The notes under the pieces were generated by a model. That model had not been told where the DNA came from and did not search any database. It saw only the letters and a list, made by a program, of their open reading frames with translations. The position numbers and the translations under genes were made by a program. Positions 1-9,067 of a DNA stretch of 64,000 nt are shown one piece after another. Position 1 is the stretch's first letter, and every line of letters starts with the position of its first letter. Source of the DNA: Myxococcales bacterium (GTDB lineage: Bacteria; Myxococcota_A; Polyangia; Polyangiales; Polyangiaceae); the NCBI GenBank assembly GCA_016706225.1, contig JADJKB010000021.1, positions 1,240,001-1,304,000 on the forward strand. The letters are read 5' to 3'.

Positions 1-2961
1 CGTCACGCGACGGCCGAGGCCGTCGAGCTGGTACTCGATCTTGTTCTGGTTCGGGAGGGTGACGGAGATCAGGTTCCCCGTGTCGTCGTAGTCGTAGGTG
101 GTGACCTGCCCAGCCGGGCCCTGGGTGCGCTGCTTCCGCCCTCCCGCCGGGTAGTACTCGTAGCTGACGCTCGGTGTCGCGACGCTCCAGGTCTTTAGCC
201 GATCCTGCTCGTCGTACGTCCCAACGGTGCTGCCAGAAAGCGTCGTTCGGTTGCCGTTGAGGTCGTAGTCCCATGTCGGCGCAACCTGCAGCTTGCCCGA
301 CGCTGACCGGAGGCGCCCGGCGGCATCGTAGCTGTAGGTCGTTGGCGTTGGATTACCCTGGGTCGCGTCGGTCTTTGTCGCGACGCGACCCAGGTCGTCA
401 TACGTCAGCGTGAGGCCGTAGCGGTTCGACCCGGAGTACGTGGTCGTGAGGTTGTTCAGGTCACCGTAAGTCGCGTCGTAGCCGTACTCGGTCTCCAGCG
501 AACCCAGCTTGACCTTCTTCAGTCGTCCGCTCTGGCCACTGCGGTTCGAGAGATCCAGCGTGAAGCTCGGATTCGTGGATGAAGCCTCGGTGACCAGCCC
601 GTCCGCGTCGTGCTCGAACGTCACGGTCGCCCCGCCGTTGACTGACTCCGACTTGACCCGGAGGTACCCATCATAGGTGAGCTTGACGTCCTTCTGTCCG
701 CCGGTGGCCCAGGTCGTGCTCACACGGTCGGGCAGCTTGCCGAAGCCGTCGTAGCCGAAGCCGGTCGTGATCCCACCGCGGGTGACGCTGTTCGGGCGAG
801 CGACCGAGTCATAGCCGATCTGGGTGGTGAAGCTGGTCCCCGCGATGGCCGTTAGGAGTCCGGTTGTCGGATTGTAAGTGAGTGTCGCCAATTTTCCGCC
901 TGGCCAGGTCGCCTTGGTAAGGCGGCGGTCTCTATCGTACTCGTTAGTCACCTCGTCCGGGCTCACCCCGGTCACGTCGGGGGGATTGTACTGCTCAAGC
1001 AAGCCGACCGTGTCGTGCGGCAGCGAGTGATCCCGGAACACTCCTGGCGACACCGGAGTCCCCACCAGATCGACAGCGCTCTCCAGTTTGTCAAAGCCGA
1101 AGCGCCACTCCCCAGCGCCGTTCACTGCTACCCGTTCGGGGCGACCGACGAGATCGCGGAAGTATGTGGTGACGAACAGTGACTCGTTCGACGGGGTGCC
1201 ATGGCGCAGGAACTGGAGGAAGCCGGTGTCCTGATAGTACTCGAATCGACTCTGCCGAAGGCCTTGCTTGACGCGGGTGAGACGGCCCGAGATGTCGTAG
1301 TCAAAGGTGGTGGGTGCCACCTCCGGGCTCGCGTCGTCGGGAGCAAGCGAGGCGACGCGCCCGAGCGAGTCGAGCGTTGCCTTGACCTTCCGGTTGGCTG
1401 GCGACGTCCACCGAAACTCGTTCAAGCCACGGTCGACTGTGAAGGTCGACTTCAGGCCGACGTCGACGGCATCCGCCTTGACGGTGCGGGTTTCCTTGAG
1501 CGTCGCGAACGTCAACGGGTCGGTGAGGTTGGTTGCCTCCCGAGCGACCTCGACGATCAGATCCTTGCCACCGAGCGACAGTGTCTCCTCTGCGGTCGGG
1601 GCAGCGAGCCCAAATCGAGGATCTGGGACCAGCTTGCTCACTCGCGTTGAGCCGTCGGCCAGAATCACCGTTCGCGTTCCTGCTGCGTCAAACTTTGCGC
1701 TTACCGTGGTGCCATCAGCGTGCTTCACCGACTGGATGCGTGCGTCGTTCGCCAGCTTCTGGGTCGAGTACTGCGTGACCAGGCCCTCGGCCGACGTGAC
1801 CGCTACACTCTTTACGCTTCCGTTCTTCGTGCGCACCAGGTCCCGGAACGGGCTTCCGGTGGCGGTCTTCGGATCGCGGTCCGCCAGGAGCCGTCCCGCG
1901 CCGTCGAAGGAAAACGTGTGAGTTCCATTCTTCGGGTCGGTGAGCTGCTTCAACAGCCCACTGAATGGGTTGTCGTACTCGAACGAGTATTCGAAGAGGG
2001 CGCCCGGGGCTACGAACTTGGTGAGCCACCCATCGGTAACGACGAGGGTCGTCGGGGCAGCGAACGGCGGGACGATCTGAAGCGGTGCGCCACCGACGGC
2101 TCGCACGATCTGCGTGACCAGGCCGTTCACCGACTGCGAGCCGCGCGTATCGGTGATCTTGTGAAGGAGGGTGTCGACCCGGTCGGAAGCGGTCTGCCAC
2201 GTGCCGTACTCGAAACTGAGCTTGGTTTGGCCAGTGGCCGCGTCATCGGTTCTGAGATGACGCCCGAGGTCACTGAAGACGTAGAGTTCGCTGCCGTCCT
2301 CCGAGGGGACGACGACCTCGCCAATGTTGACCTTGGCGTGCAGGGTGGCGGGTGCGATTCGGCGCACCGTGTCGCAGCCGGTTGCGGCCCCGTAGTCGGC
2401 AACCCAGAGCGTCCCGTCCGCGTCGAACGCGAGACCGTTCGGCCAGTCGAAACCCGCTTCCAGCGCCCCGCCGTTCTCGCCCTTGCAGCTGGGGAGGCCC
2501 GGGAGCGGGGTGCCCCCAAGCTGCAAGGGCGCGACGAGCGGCGGACCAGCCACTCGGAGTATCAGGCCATCTTCGACCTTCAGGACACGGTGCGTGTCTT
2601 CGTCGGAGATGTAGACGCGCCCGTCGGGGCCGCTGACCACGCGCGACGGACGCAGGAGATAGGCTTGTGTGGCTGGAACTCCGTCCTGGAATCCGTTGCC
2701 GCCTCGTGCACACGGTTTGATGCGACCGGTCGGCCCGACGCGACGTACACGGTTCGCGTCGCGGTCGCCGTTGTACAAGCTACCGTCGGTCCCCACCGCC
2801 AGTCCTGCGGGTCGCCTGAGCTTCGCGGCGGTGGCGAAACCGCCGTCACCCTCGTCCCCGTACAAGCCCAGTTGACCAGTGGACCTCTCTACACTGACCT
2901 TCAAAATGCGCTGGGTGACATCCGGAGCTCGACGGCGACGGTGTTGAGCATCAACGGGCAG
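1..2961 (-). CDS. NHL/YD-repeat (RHS family) protein, partial, 5' end missing
   Basis: One minus-strand frame is open from the left edge to a TAG at 2962-2964 and has no usable ATG near that end. Its first part (about 2400-2900) reads as NHL beta-propeller repeats, with motifs such as GLAVGTDGSLY and RVVSGPDGRVYISDEDT. Next comes the VFSDLGRHLRT-type linker usual in these proteins, and the rest is tandem YD repeats, for example YDYDDTGNLISVTLP and IEYQLDGLGRRV near the left edge. Such proteins are large secreted or toxin-delivery shells whose C-terminal core would lie outside the window. The 5' end is missing: normal RHS proteins have a signal peptide and more N-terminal sequence, but here the frame begins directly at the truncated vapC. 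The call of a 5'-truncated, probably silent gene is inference; the repeat content is seen directly. Confidence 0.85.
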   Translation of the reverse strand, partial: MPVDAQHRRRRAPDVTQRILKVSVERSTGQLGLYGDEGDGGFATAAKLRRPAGLAVGTDGSLYNGDRDANRVRRVGPTGRIKPCARGGNGFQDGVPATQAYLLRPSRVVSGPDGRVYISDEDTHRVLKVEDGLILRVAGPPLVAPLQLGGTPLPGLPSCKGENGGALEAGFDWPNGLAFDADGTLWVADYGAATGCDTVRRIAPATLHAKVNIGEVVVPSEDGSELYVFSDLGRHLRTDDAATGQTKLSFEYGTWQTASDRVDTLLHKITDTRGSQSVNGLVTQIVRAVGGAPLQIVPPFAAPTTLVVTDGWLTKFVAPGALFEYSFEYDNPFSGLLKQLTDPKNGTHTFSFDGAGRLLADRDPKTATGSPFRDLVRTKNGSVKSVAVTSAEGLVTQYSTQKLANDARIQSVKHADGTTVSAKFDAAGTRTVILADGSTRVSKLVPDPRFGLAAPTAEETLSLGGKDLIVEVAREATNLTDPLTFATLKETRTVKADAVDVGLKSTFTVDRGLNEFRWTSPANRKVKATLDSLGRVASLAPDDASPEVAPTTFDYDISGRLTRVKQGLRQSRFEYYQDTGFLQFLRHGTPSNESLFVTTYFRDLVGRPERVAVNGAGEWRFGFDKLESAVDLVGTPVSPGVFRDHSLPHDTVGLLEQYNPPDVTGVSPDEVTNEYDRDRRLTKATWPGGKLATLTYNPTTGLLTAIAGTSFTTQIGYDSVARPNSVTRGGITTGFGYDGFGKLPDRVSTTWATGGQKDVKLTYDGYLRVKSESVNGGATVTFEHDADGLVTEASSTNPSFTLDLSNRSGQSGRLKKVKLGSLETEYGYDATYGDLNNLTTTYSGSNRYGLTLTYDDLGRVATKTDATQGNPTPTTYSYDAAGRLRSASGKLQVAPTWDYDLNGNRTTLSGSTVGTYDEQDRLKTWSVATPSVSYEYYPAGGRKQRTQGPAGQVTTYDYDDTGNLISVTLPNQNKIEYQLDGLGRRVT

Positions 2962-3267
2962 CTAAGCCAAAACGAAAACAAGGCGAAGTACGAGGCTGCT
3001 CTTTTGGAGCGCTGCACGTAGAGCGGCGGTGGCGTGAGCGTCGGCGGAGTCGTAGGCAGCGACAGTCACGGCAGCCATCATGGCACGAAGCACTGGCGCG
3101 AGCTTTCGAGCGCGTCCAGGATTCAAAGCCAGACCGAACTCGACCTCCATGACCGTAACGCTGGATATCACCACTTCTGCAGGCGCAGTGGCCTTGACGC
3201 GAGCCAAGGTCACGTCATCGCCGCGCGCGAAGTCGCTGAGAACGCAGGTGTCGAGCAGATACTTCAC
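2962..3267 (-). pseudogene. vapC: VapC-like PIN-domain toxin, C-terminally truncated
   Basis: GTG start at 3267-3265, read as VKYLLDTCVLSDFARGD, the first acidic motif of PIN-domain ribonucleases. It continues through VVISSVTVMEVEFGL, which carries the second conserved acidic residue. After AALQ the sequence becomes KSSLVLRLVFVLA and stops, giving about 101 residues instead of the usual 130 or so. The last acidic catalytic cluster of the family (the TxNxxDF-type segment) is therefore absent. The GTG overlaps the ancestral stop of the vapB frame (GTGA), the normal arrangement of these pairs. The family cleaves RNA and is neutralised by the adjacent antitoxin. With the last active-site segment replaced by RHS-locus sequence the toxin is probably dead. 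Confidence 0.8.
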
Positions 3268-3499
3268 GCGAGCGGATCCTTGCGTGGCGCGCGTAGCTTC
3301 CGCCGCTCGGCGTCGAAGCGAGGAGCGCGCGGTACTCCTCGAACAGGACGACCTCCCGGGGCCAGCAGGCGTCGCCGGTGCCATCGAGGAGCCGGCTCAC
3401 CGCCTCACGGATCAAGGCGTTGCGCGTAGTCCGCCGCCGCCTGGCCAGGCGGTCCAGGCGCGCGCCGGTCGCTGCATCGACGTAGAGGTTGAAGTTCAT
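3215..3499 (-). pseudogene. vapB: VapB-type ribbon-helix-helix antitoxin, frameshifted near the C-terminus
   Basis: Starts at ATG 3499-3497 with MNFNLYVDAATGARLDRLA and then TTRNALIREAVSRLL, a CopG/ribbon-helix-helix DNA-binding domain. The typical tail begins as WPREVVLFEEY, but the frame then drifts into an Arg-rich end. A neighbouring frame from about 3320 down to 3264 reads FDAERRKLRAPRKDPLA and a TGA that overlaps the vapC GTG start. That is the expected C-terminus of such antitoxins, so a single-base frameshift lies at roughly 3315-3325. The antitoxin would lose its normal toxin-binding tail. A sequencing error is the alternative, but the neighbouring toxin is also damaged. Confidence 0.75.
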
Positions 3500-3598
3500 G
3501 GGTGCCTCATAACTGTTCAGCAGTTATGCCGCACGTCGGGTGGGTCCGCAAGTCGCGGCCGTGTCGGCTCGTCGTTCTAGCGAGCAGGGAAACGCTCC

Positions 3599-3912
3599 TC
3601 AGAGGAAGACCGCGTGCTGGCTACCCCTGGCTCGGCTATCCCGCCGCCGGCTTCTGACTCGCCCGCGCCGTCCTGCCCAGCTCCCCAACGCGCGCTCGCA
3701 GTCGTCGATGACGAGCTTGTTCGAGGTGGCCTCGGCCAGCCGCTTCGCCAGCGCGAGCTCACGCCGGGCGCCGACCGGGTCGCCCCGCTTGGCCAGGAGC
3801 TTACCCAGCAAGGTGCGGCCGCTCAGCGCGTCCCAGGTCCATTTCTGGGCCTCGGCCTGGGCCAAGCGTTGCCCCAGGAGCTTCTTGGCGGGCTCGGAGC
3901 CGTTCAGTGCGT
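3599..3912 (-). pseudogene. TPR-like C-terminal gene remnant
   Basis: About 100 residues of helical repeat sequence, including LGQRLAQAEAQKWTWDALSG and GDPVGARRELALAKRLAEA, in the style of the C-terminal TPR tails of myxobacterial kinases and ATPase regulators. No start codon fits: at the 5' side the frame passes directly into the flank of the IS91-like element at about 3910-4000. I take it as the 3' remnant of a larger gene cut by that insertion. Confidence 0.5.
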
Positions 3913-4173
3913 CGAGTGTAGTTGCCCCCCCTCGTCGGCGCTGACGCGCCGCCGGTCCCCCCCAAATTCGGTGAGCGCGGGCGCTGCTGAAGTTTCCCCA
4001 AGGCACGGAAGCGTGAGGGTGGCGCCCGCGCTCACGCGAAAGGGGGGGACGCGTCGGGCCGGGCGCGGAGCGTCAGCACCCACGTGCTGGCGGGGGCAGC
4101 CCGACCTCGGCCTGTGCCCCGCCTTGCCTCCCGGAAGGGGTCGGCGAGGAGCATGGCGCAGACACGCCCGCGA

Positions 4174-4189
4174 GGTGGCGATCGCCACC
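4174..4189. repeat. perfect 16-bp palindrome upstream of the broken IS91-like gene
   Basis: GGTGGCGATCGCCACC is perfectly self-complementary and lies 92 bp upstream of the transposase start. The intact second copy also has a GGCGATCGCC palindrome upstream, near 11,602. Terminal palindromes are part of the ends recognised by HUH transposases, so these may mark element ends; the assignment is inference. Confidence 0.45.
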
Positions 4190-4281
4190 GGCGAAAGCGC
4201 CCAACGCCACCCTTCGCGTGCGCGAAGTAGCCGCAATCGCAGGCATGCGTCGCGGGCACGCCGATTGCGCAGGTACGCGTC

Positions 4282-5805
4282 GTGTCCGGCAAGCCGACGT
4301 ACGCACGCCGCCGTCCCGAGACGACTGCGCTCTACCAGGTTGTGCTCGACAACCTCCGCACGCTGTACGCAGCGGCGGAGGACGGCTTCGCCTCGCCGCT
4401 GCCCGGCTTCGTGAGAGACGAGCTCGAAGGTTTCATCGACTGCGGTGTGCTCGCACGAGGTTTTGCGGTGCTCGCTTGCCCGGAGTGTCGCGAGCGAAAA
4501 GTCGTGGCGTTTTGCTGCAGGGGGCGCGGATTTTGCCCGTCGTGCGGAGGTCGCCGAATGACGGCCACCGCGGCCGACCTGGTGGAGCACGTCATCCCAA
4601 ACGTTCCGTTGCGCCAGCTCGTGCTCACGTTGCCGTTCGAGCTGCGCGCGAGGCTCGCCTACGACGGCGAGCTGCTCGGCGGCGTGAGTCGCGCGTTCTT
4701 GGACTCCGTGCTCGGCTGGTACCAACGACACATGCGCGCTCGCGGCATCGCCGACGGCAAGAGCGGCGCCGTCACGGTCGTGCAACGCGTTTCGTCGGAT
4801 TTGCGACTCAATCCCCACCTGCACTCGCTCTGCCTCGATGGCGTCTACGCCGAGAGCGCCGGCGAGCTCGCCTTCCATCCACTGCCGTTCCTCACCAACG
4901 ACGATGTCGGCGATCTGCTCCAGATCGCCCGCGCGCGCATCCTTGCGCTGCTGCGGCGCAAAGGCGTGCTCGAGGACGACACGGTCACGAGCGACGCCGC
5001 TTTGGCCGACCGCGAGCCCGCGCTCGCGGAGCTCGCCGCCGCCTCCGTGGCGGGCACGCTGCCCGCCGGTCCCGCACTGCGCCGTCGAGACCCCATCAAG
5101 CTGCGCGGCGGCTCGGAGGCTCGAGCACACCAAGGCGCTATGCGCCGCTGAAGGGGATTCTCTCTCCACGCCGCGACCACGGCCAAGGCCGGCGACGCCA
5201 CTGGACGAGAGGCCTTGTGCAAGTACATCTTGCGCCCGCCGATTGCGCAGGAGCGCGTCCGGCTCATCGCCGACGACCTCGTCCGCATCGAGCTCAAGAG
5301 GCCTTTCAGTGACGGAACCTTCGCGCTCGACCTCGACCCACTGGCGCTCCTGGTCCGACTTGCTACCACGGTGCCGCCCCCCGGCTTCCACACCATCAGG
5401 TACGCAGGGGTTCTCGCCGCAGCGAGCAAGTGGCGAGCGCGAGTCGTTCCGCCGCCGCCGCCCACGTCGCATGACGATGACGCCGCCGACTGCGCGAAGG
5501 ACTGCGCGACGTGCAGCGCGAAGGACAAGCCGCCCACGCATCGCTCGGGGTATCGCCCGTGGCGTGAGCTTCTCATGCGCGCGTTCAAGATCGACGTTGA
5601 GCGCTGCGACAAGTGCGGGTCGCGTATGAAGATGCGCGCGCTCGTCATGACCAGCGCTGGCATCGAGCGCTACCTCGCCTGGCTCGGTGAGCCGACCGAG
5701 CCGCCGCGCCTCGCGCCCGCTCGCGCTCCGCCCTACTTCAAGAGCGTCGCCGTCCGCAGGAGACTTGGCGAGCCGGCGCAGGCGGAGCTGTTCGACACGC
5801 GCTGA
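4282..5805 (+). pseudogene. IS91-family HUH transposase, frameshifted
   Basis: The first part (4282-5151) has an N-terminal zinc-binding domain with CPEC and CPSCGGRR, then the HUH motif in LRLNPHLHSLCLDG. It ends at TGA 5149-5151. The second part (from about 5160, listed ATG/GTG at 5215, to 5805) continues in the same frame with the usual tail YILRPPIAQERV, FHTIRYAGVLAA and a CDKCG zinc pair. Between about 5115 and 5160 the expected segment LEHTKALCAAEG lies in another frame, so two compensating shifts flank a stop. The intact homologue at 9956-11527 shows what is missing. These enzymes move DNA by rolling-circle replication with active-site tyrosines. This copy should be inactive. Confidence 0.9.
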
Positions 5806-6103
5806 CGCGCTCCCCAGGGCCGACGTGCGCTTGGCGCTGGGCGCCTTGCCCTCCGGAAACCTCGACCAGGCGAAAGCGGCGCCTCGCGGACCAGAATTCA
5901 CCCTGTCGGAGACCGGAACCAGGCAGGGTGAACCCGTCGCGCAGGGGAAGGCGTCCCGCTCGCGACTGTCGGGGCGCCGGGGCGCCGCTTGTAATGACTA
6001 CGGGCGCGAGCCCAATCGGCGGCGGGGGTCGGGGTGCGGGAGGTGATCTCGACCCGAAGCCGTCGAGCGCGTACTCTCGGCTTGGTGGGTTTTGGCAGTT
6101 CAA

Positions 6104-6262
6104 ATGCCCTATGCGCTGCGCCGGTTTGCCCTCAACGCCGACGGTGATTGGCTCATCATGGGGTACGACGAGTGGTACCCGTGCGAGTTCCCGGAGATTC
6201 TTCAGCACGCGGATTTGACGGCTGTGGTGAAGGAGCTGGAGAGCGTTGCGTTTCGACCCTGA
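6104..6262 (+). CDS. short hypothetical protein, possibly a gene remnant
   Basis: ATG at 6104 opens 52 residues beginning MPYALRRFALNADGDWLIMG and containing DEWYPCEFPEIL. The composition looks like a real globular segment, not a shadow frame, but I do not recognise a family. It may be the C-terminal end of a larger gene cut by the IS91-like element just upstream. Confidence 0.35.
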   Translation: MPYALRRFALNADGDWLIMGYDEWYPCEFPEILQHADLTAVVKELESVAFRP

Positions 6263-6317
6263 GGCATCCTGCCTCACGCTACGAGGCTCGACCAGGCCAG
6301 GGCGTGGGTGGCTTCGA

Positions 6318-6572
6318 TCACGTGTTCGATGACCCCGGCTTGAAGCTCAGAAGGGCCTGATACTCGGCTTCGTCGCTCAGCGTCTTCACGAGGAACTCGA
6401 CCCATTTCTCGGTGTACAAGAAGTCTTGGTGGGCGGCGTCGGGAACACAGAATTCGAGGTTGCAGCCTGTCGTGGAGAAGCCGCTGGGCCGGACATTGAA
6501 CTTCTTCCACGCCAGAATGTGATCGTTGATCGTGAACTTCTTCCCGAGGCGCTTGGCTACCGTTCTGGTCGC
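6318..6572 (-). pseudogene. unidentified gene remnant
   Basis: The frame between TGA 6573-6575 and TGA 6318-6320 reads as convincing protein: KRLGKKFTINDHILAWKKF, then VRPSGFSTTGCNLEFCVPDA and KWVEFLVKTLSDEAEYQALL. It has no start codon and an in-frame stop upstream, so it is the 3' end of a longer gene. I do not recognise the family. Confidence 0.5.
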
Positions 6573-6865
6573 TCAGGGCGACTTGGACGGAGACGGCAGG
6601 AGTTCAAGATCAGCGGATGAAAGACCATGATGATGACGGGGTCGCAAAGACTCAGGATCAAGCGCCTGCTGGAAGTGTTGCGGGTCATCTGGCAAGACCA
6701 AGAATGCACCGGATCGGCACGGCGAGAAGCTCAGCCACGCCGAAGCAGCGACCCTGATGTACCGTCTTTCGGAGTACGCGGTGTTTGCGTGTCTGCCGAT
6801 TCAGGGTCGTTGACGGAGGAAGCAGCTGGACGCAGTCTTGACGAAGGGGGCGAAGGGAGTCGGAG

Positions 6866-7669
6866 ATGAAGAAGATCGGCAGGTGGCGTATTGGAACGTT
6901 TGTGCCGCTGGCGTTCGGGGTTGCTCTGCTCGCTCCGGATGGTCTTGCGAACTCGGGGATCACCGTCGAGACCGCCAACGACTACTCGTTTTACTGTGGT
7001 GACCACTCGTGCGACATAGCCTGCAATTCGGAGGGTGACGGCTTCTGGAACTCGATGACCGCAGGAGGCACGGGCTGGACAGGCTTGGTGCATTACAAAG
7101 ACTACAACGTTTGGGACACGGACTTCTACGACCCGAACAAGAGCGGGAACGGGAACGACAACGACACCTACAATTTTGACAAGAGCGGCAACGCGATCTC
7201 TCATGCGACGATCAGCCAGTCAGGACCGGTGTCCGACCTGCTCGACCCTGCCCCGAAGCTCGACTGGTATTCTTCGGTGCTGTCCAGGAGCGTCGGCGGA
7301 ATTGAGGTACCCGATTCGTTCGCCTTTGCGCGATTCAACGCCGATGACGAAGTTGTGTTCGAGTCGGTGTATTGGCCAGCGATTCCGGCAGCCGCTGTGG
7401 CCGATGCCGTAGCATTCCAGCAACAACTCGCGAGCCCCACCAACGCTGCTGCATTTCGCGCCAAGCTGCCCCTGAATCTTGCGAGCCAGCCAGGCACGAT
7501 TGCGATTCGACACACCCGAATGACACACAAAGGCTCGTTTGTGGCGAAGGTCAGCTACGACGTGACAACGCCACGCCCGATGAATCGTGTTCGACACTTC
7601 GACGCCAGCGCGACCGAGTTTGAACTTCCGGACACACCGGCCGTTGCACCAGAGACGAGCAAGCCATGA
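6866..7669 (+). CDS. secreted hypothetical protein
   Basis: 267 residues. ATG at 6866 follows a GGGAGTCGGAG stretch that can serve as ribosome binding site. The N-terminus has Lys/Arg residues, a hydrophobic core (TFVPLAFGVALLAPDG) and an Ala-Asn region typical of a Sec signal peptide. The mature part has a Cys pair region (YCGDHSCDIAC) and Asn/Gly/Asp-rich stretches but no domain I recognise. Its stop overlaps the start of the following lipoprotein by ATGA, so the two are probably cotranscribed and may act together at the cell surface. Confidence 0.7.
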   Translation: MKKIGRWRIGTFVPLAFGVALLAPDGLANSGITVETANDYSFYCGDHSCDIACNSEGDGFWNSMTAGGTGWTGLVHYKDYNVWDTDFYDPNKSGNGNDNDTYNFDKSGNAISHATISQSGPVSDLLDPAPKLDWYSSVLSRSVGGIEVPDSFAFARFNADDEVVFESVYWPAIPAAAVADAVAFQQQLASPTNAAAFRAKLPLNLASQPGTIAIRHTRMTHKGSFVAKVSYDVTTPRPMNRVRHFDASATEFELPDTPAVAPETSKP

Positions 7670-8007
7670 GGACGCAGTTCTTTGCGATGCTGCTCCTAGC
7701 CGTGCCCTTACCCGCAGCCTGCGCGTCGAACTCGACGTCAAACTCTGAGACACACAATGGTGTGGTCACAGACGGCGGAGCCGATGAAGGCGACGGGGCG
7801 TCTTGCGACGGAGTGTCGGAGAATGTCGTTCCGACCGGAACCTGCTCGACCGGTGCCGGTCCGTGTCCCGTTTACGTTCCAGCTCACTGCACGGACGCCG
7901 GCAACCCCGAGAACAGCAAAGACTACTCGTGCTCATGTCCGGCCGGCGCATGGCAGTGCGAGGTAGTTAATACTGGCCTCAGCCTCCCAGTTTGCGAAGG
8001 TGGATGA
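7666..8007 (+). CDS. small Cys-rich lipoprotein
   Basis: 113 residues with a lipoprotein signal (MRTQFFAMLLLAVPLPAAC), the lipobox Cys being at about residue 19. The mature part has about eight further cysteines in Cys-Xn-Cys patterns (CSTGAGPCPVYVPAHC, CSCPAG), suggesting disulfide bonding outside the cytoplasm. It starts by ATGA overlap with the secreted gene upstream. Function unknown. Confidence 0.65.
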   Translation: MRTQFFAMLLLAVPLPAACASNSTSNSETHNGVVTDGGADEGDGASCDGVSENVVPTGTCSTGAGPCPVYVPAHCTDAGNPENSKDYSCSCPAGAWQCEVVNTGLSLPVCEGG

Positions 8008-8200
8008 CCTTCCGGCGTGAGACGAGGGCCTCAATGGCGTCGAGGAGAAGCTCCGAGAACGTTCTCGGAAGCCTGGTGGTTTCTACCGCGAGGACTCCGA
8101 GGCCAAGCTCTCGCAGGTCGATGATCTTCGAGCCCGACTCACGAAGCTCGGGATTGAGCCCAGTGAACTCGTCGGAAAAGACGCCAGCAGTGCCCGCATC

Positions 8201-9067
8201 GTGAGCAAGGCCAAGACGAAGGTCTTCGACCAGACGGCCTCGGACCGCGACTTGACGGAGGCCATGAGACAGACACCTCGAAACCGCCTGAGCCATCGGG
8301 CCAGGACTGGCTACTGGCCAAAGTTCCCTGTCTCACCCGAGCCCTACGCAGACGAGCTGCTCGACATCGTCGAGGAGTACGACTTCTACAACGAGAGGCA
8401 GGGGAGCCGTCTTGCAGAAAGACTGGACGCTTGCTTCGAGAAGGTCTTGAAGCGGGTCGGCAAGAACTTGATGAACAGCGTGGCTTTGCACCGGGCGATG
8501 CTTCTTGCGTGCCTCATAGCCCAGGAGCGAGCCGACGACTCGTCCGGTGACATCGGGATCGTGTTCTCGGACGCCATCGAACGGTATTCGGCGCTGGACT
8601 GGGAGCAGACCGGAATCGACCCGGAGGTGTTCATCAGAGACGCGGTCGAGTTCTCGGTCTGGGAGGATTACGGCCAGGACGAGAAGCTCGAACGTCTCCT
8701 CGTGCGCCTTGCACGAAAGCACCTCGAACTCGTCCGTCGGGTGCTTGACGAAACAGAGCACGAGCTAGCCGGGCATCGACTGTTCGAGCATCAGATCGGC
8801 AAAGCATTGGGGTTCAAGGCGGCGGTCCTGATCGTCCAGAAGAAGTTCGACGAGTTCGTGCAGCTCGCCACCAAGCTCGGCTCCTCGGAGTGGAGACCCA
8901 TCGTGACCATGGCCGAGGCCGCGATGAAGGCCAAGAAGCCGGCGGTGGCCCTGGCGGTCTTCGGGGCAGCCAATCAACCGGGCTTTCACCAGGAGTACCT
9001 CGCGCAGAAGTGCATCGAGGTCACCGGCAAGACCATGCCAAAGTCCGGCCTGAAGCTCGTCAAGTGA
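8201..9067 (+). CDS. helical repeat-like hypothetical protein, probably 5'-truncated
   Basis: 288 residues from GTG 8201. The same frame is open back to a TGA at 8018-8020 and reads as plausible coding (EEKLRERSRKPGGFYREDSE, QVDDLRARLTKLGIEPSELV) with good codon usage, but has no ATG, GTG or TTG there. The original gene therefore began further upstream and was cut near 8010-8020, just after the lipoprotein stop. The protein is acidic and mostly helical (YADELLDIVEEYDFYNERQG, LERLLVRLARKHLELVRRVL), similar in feel to TPR/SEL1 scaffolds. No family recognised. Confidence 0.6.
   Translation: MSKAKTKVFDQTASDRDLTEAMRQTPRNRLSHRARTGYWPKFPVSPEPYADELLDIVEEYDFYNERQGSRLAERLDACFEKVLKRVGKNLMNSVALHRAMLLACLIAQERADDSSGDIGIVFSDAIERYSALDWEQTGIDPEVFIRDAVEFSVWEDYGQDEKLERLLVRLARKHLELVRRVLDETEHELAGHRLFEHQIGKALGFKAAVLIVQKKFDEFVQLATKLGSSEWRPIVTMAEAAMKAKKPAVALAVFGAANQPGFHQEYLAQKCIEVTGKTMPKSGLKLVK

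Larger units (their letters stand above)
5806..6865. other. degenerate accessory stretch downstream of the IS91-like element
   Basis: No complete gene of normal size is seen here. It contains an inverted pair CACCCTG/CAGGGTG near 5907-5936, possibly the 3' end of the element, a 52-codon open frame (6104-6262), a minus-strand gene remnant (6318-6572), and a short plus-strand frame at about 6640-6800 with a CWKCC motif but no start codon. Codon third positions are less G/C-rich than in the flanking genes. Confidence 0.5.

Noticed and set aside
1720..3021. 433-codon plus-strand open frame
   Set aside because: Antisense shadow of the NHL/YD-repeat gene, which has obvious repeat motifs on the minus strand.
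3904..5901. 665-codon open frame on the minus strand
   Set aside because: It is antisense to the IS91-type transposase, whose zinc and HUH motifs are clear on the plus strand; the translated minus product is Arg/Ala-rich without any motif.
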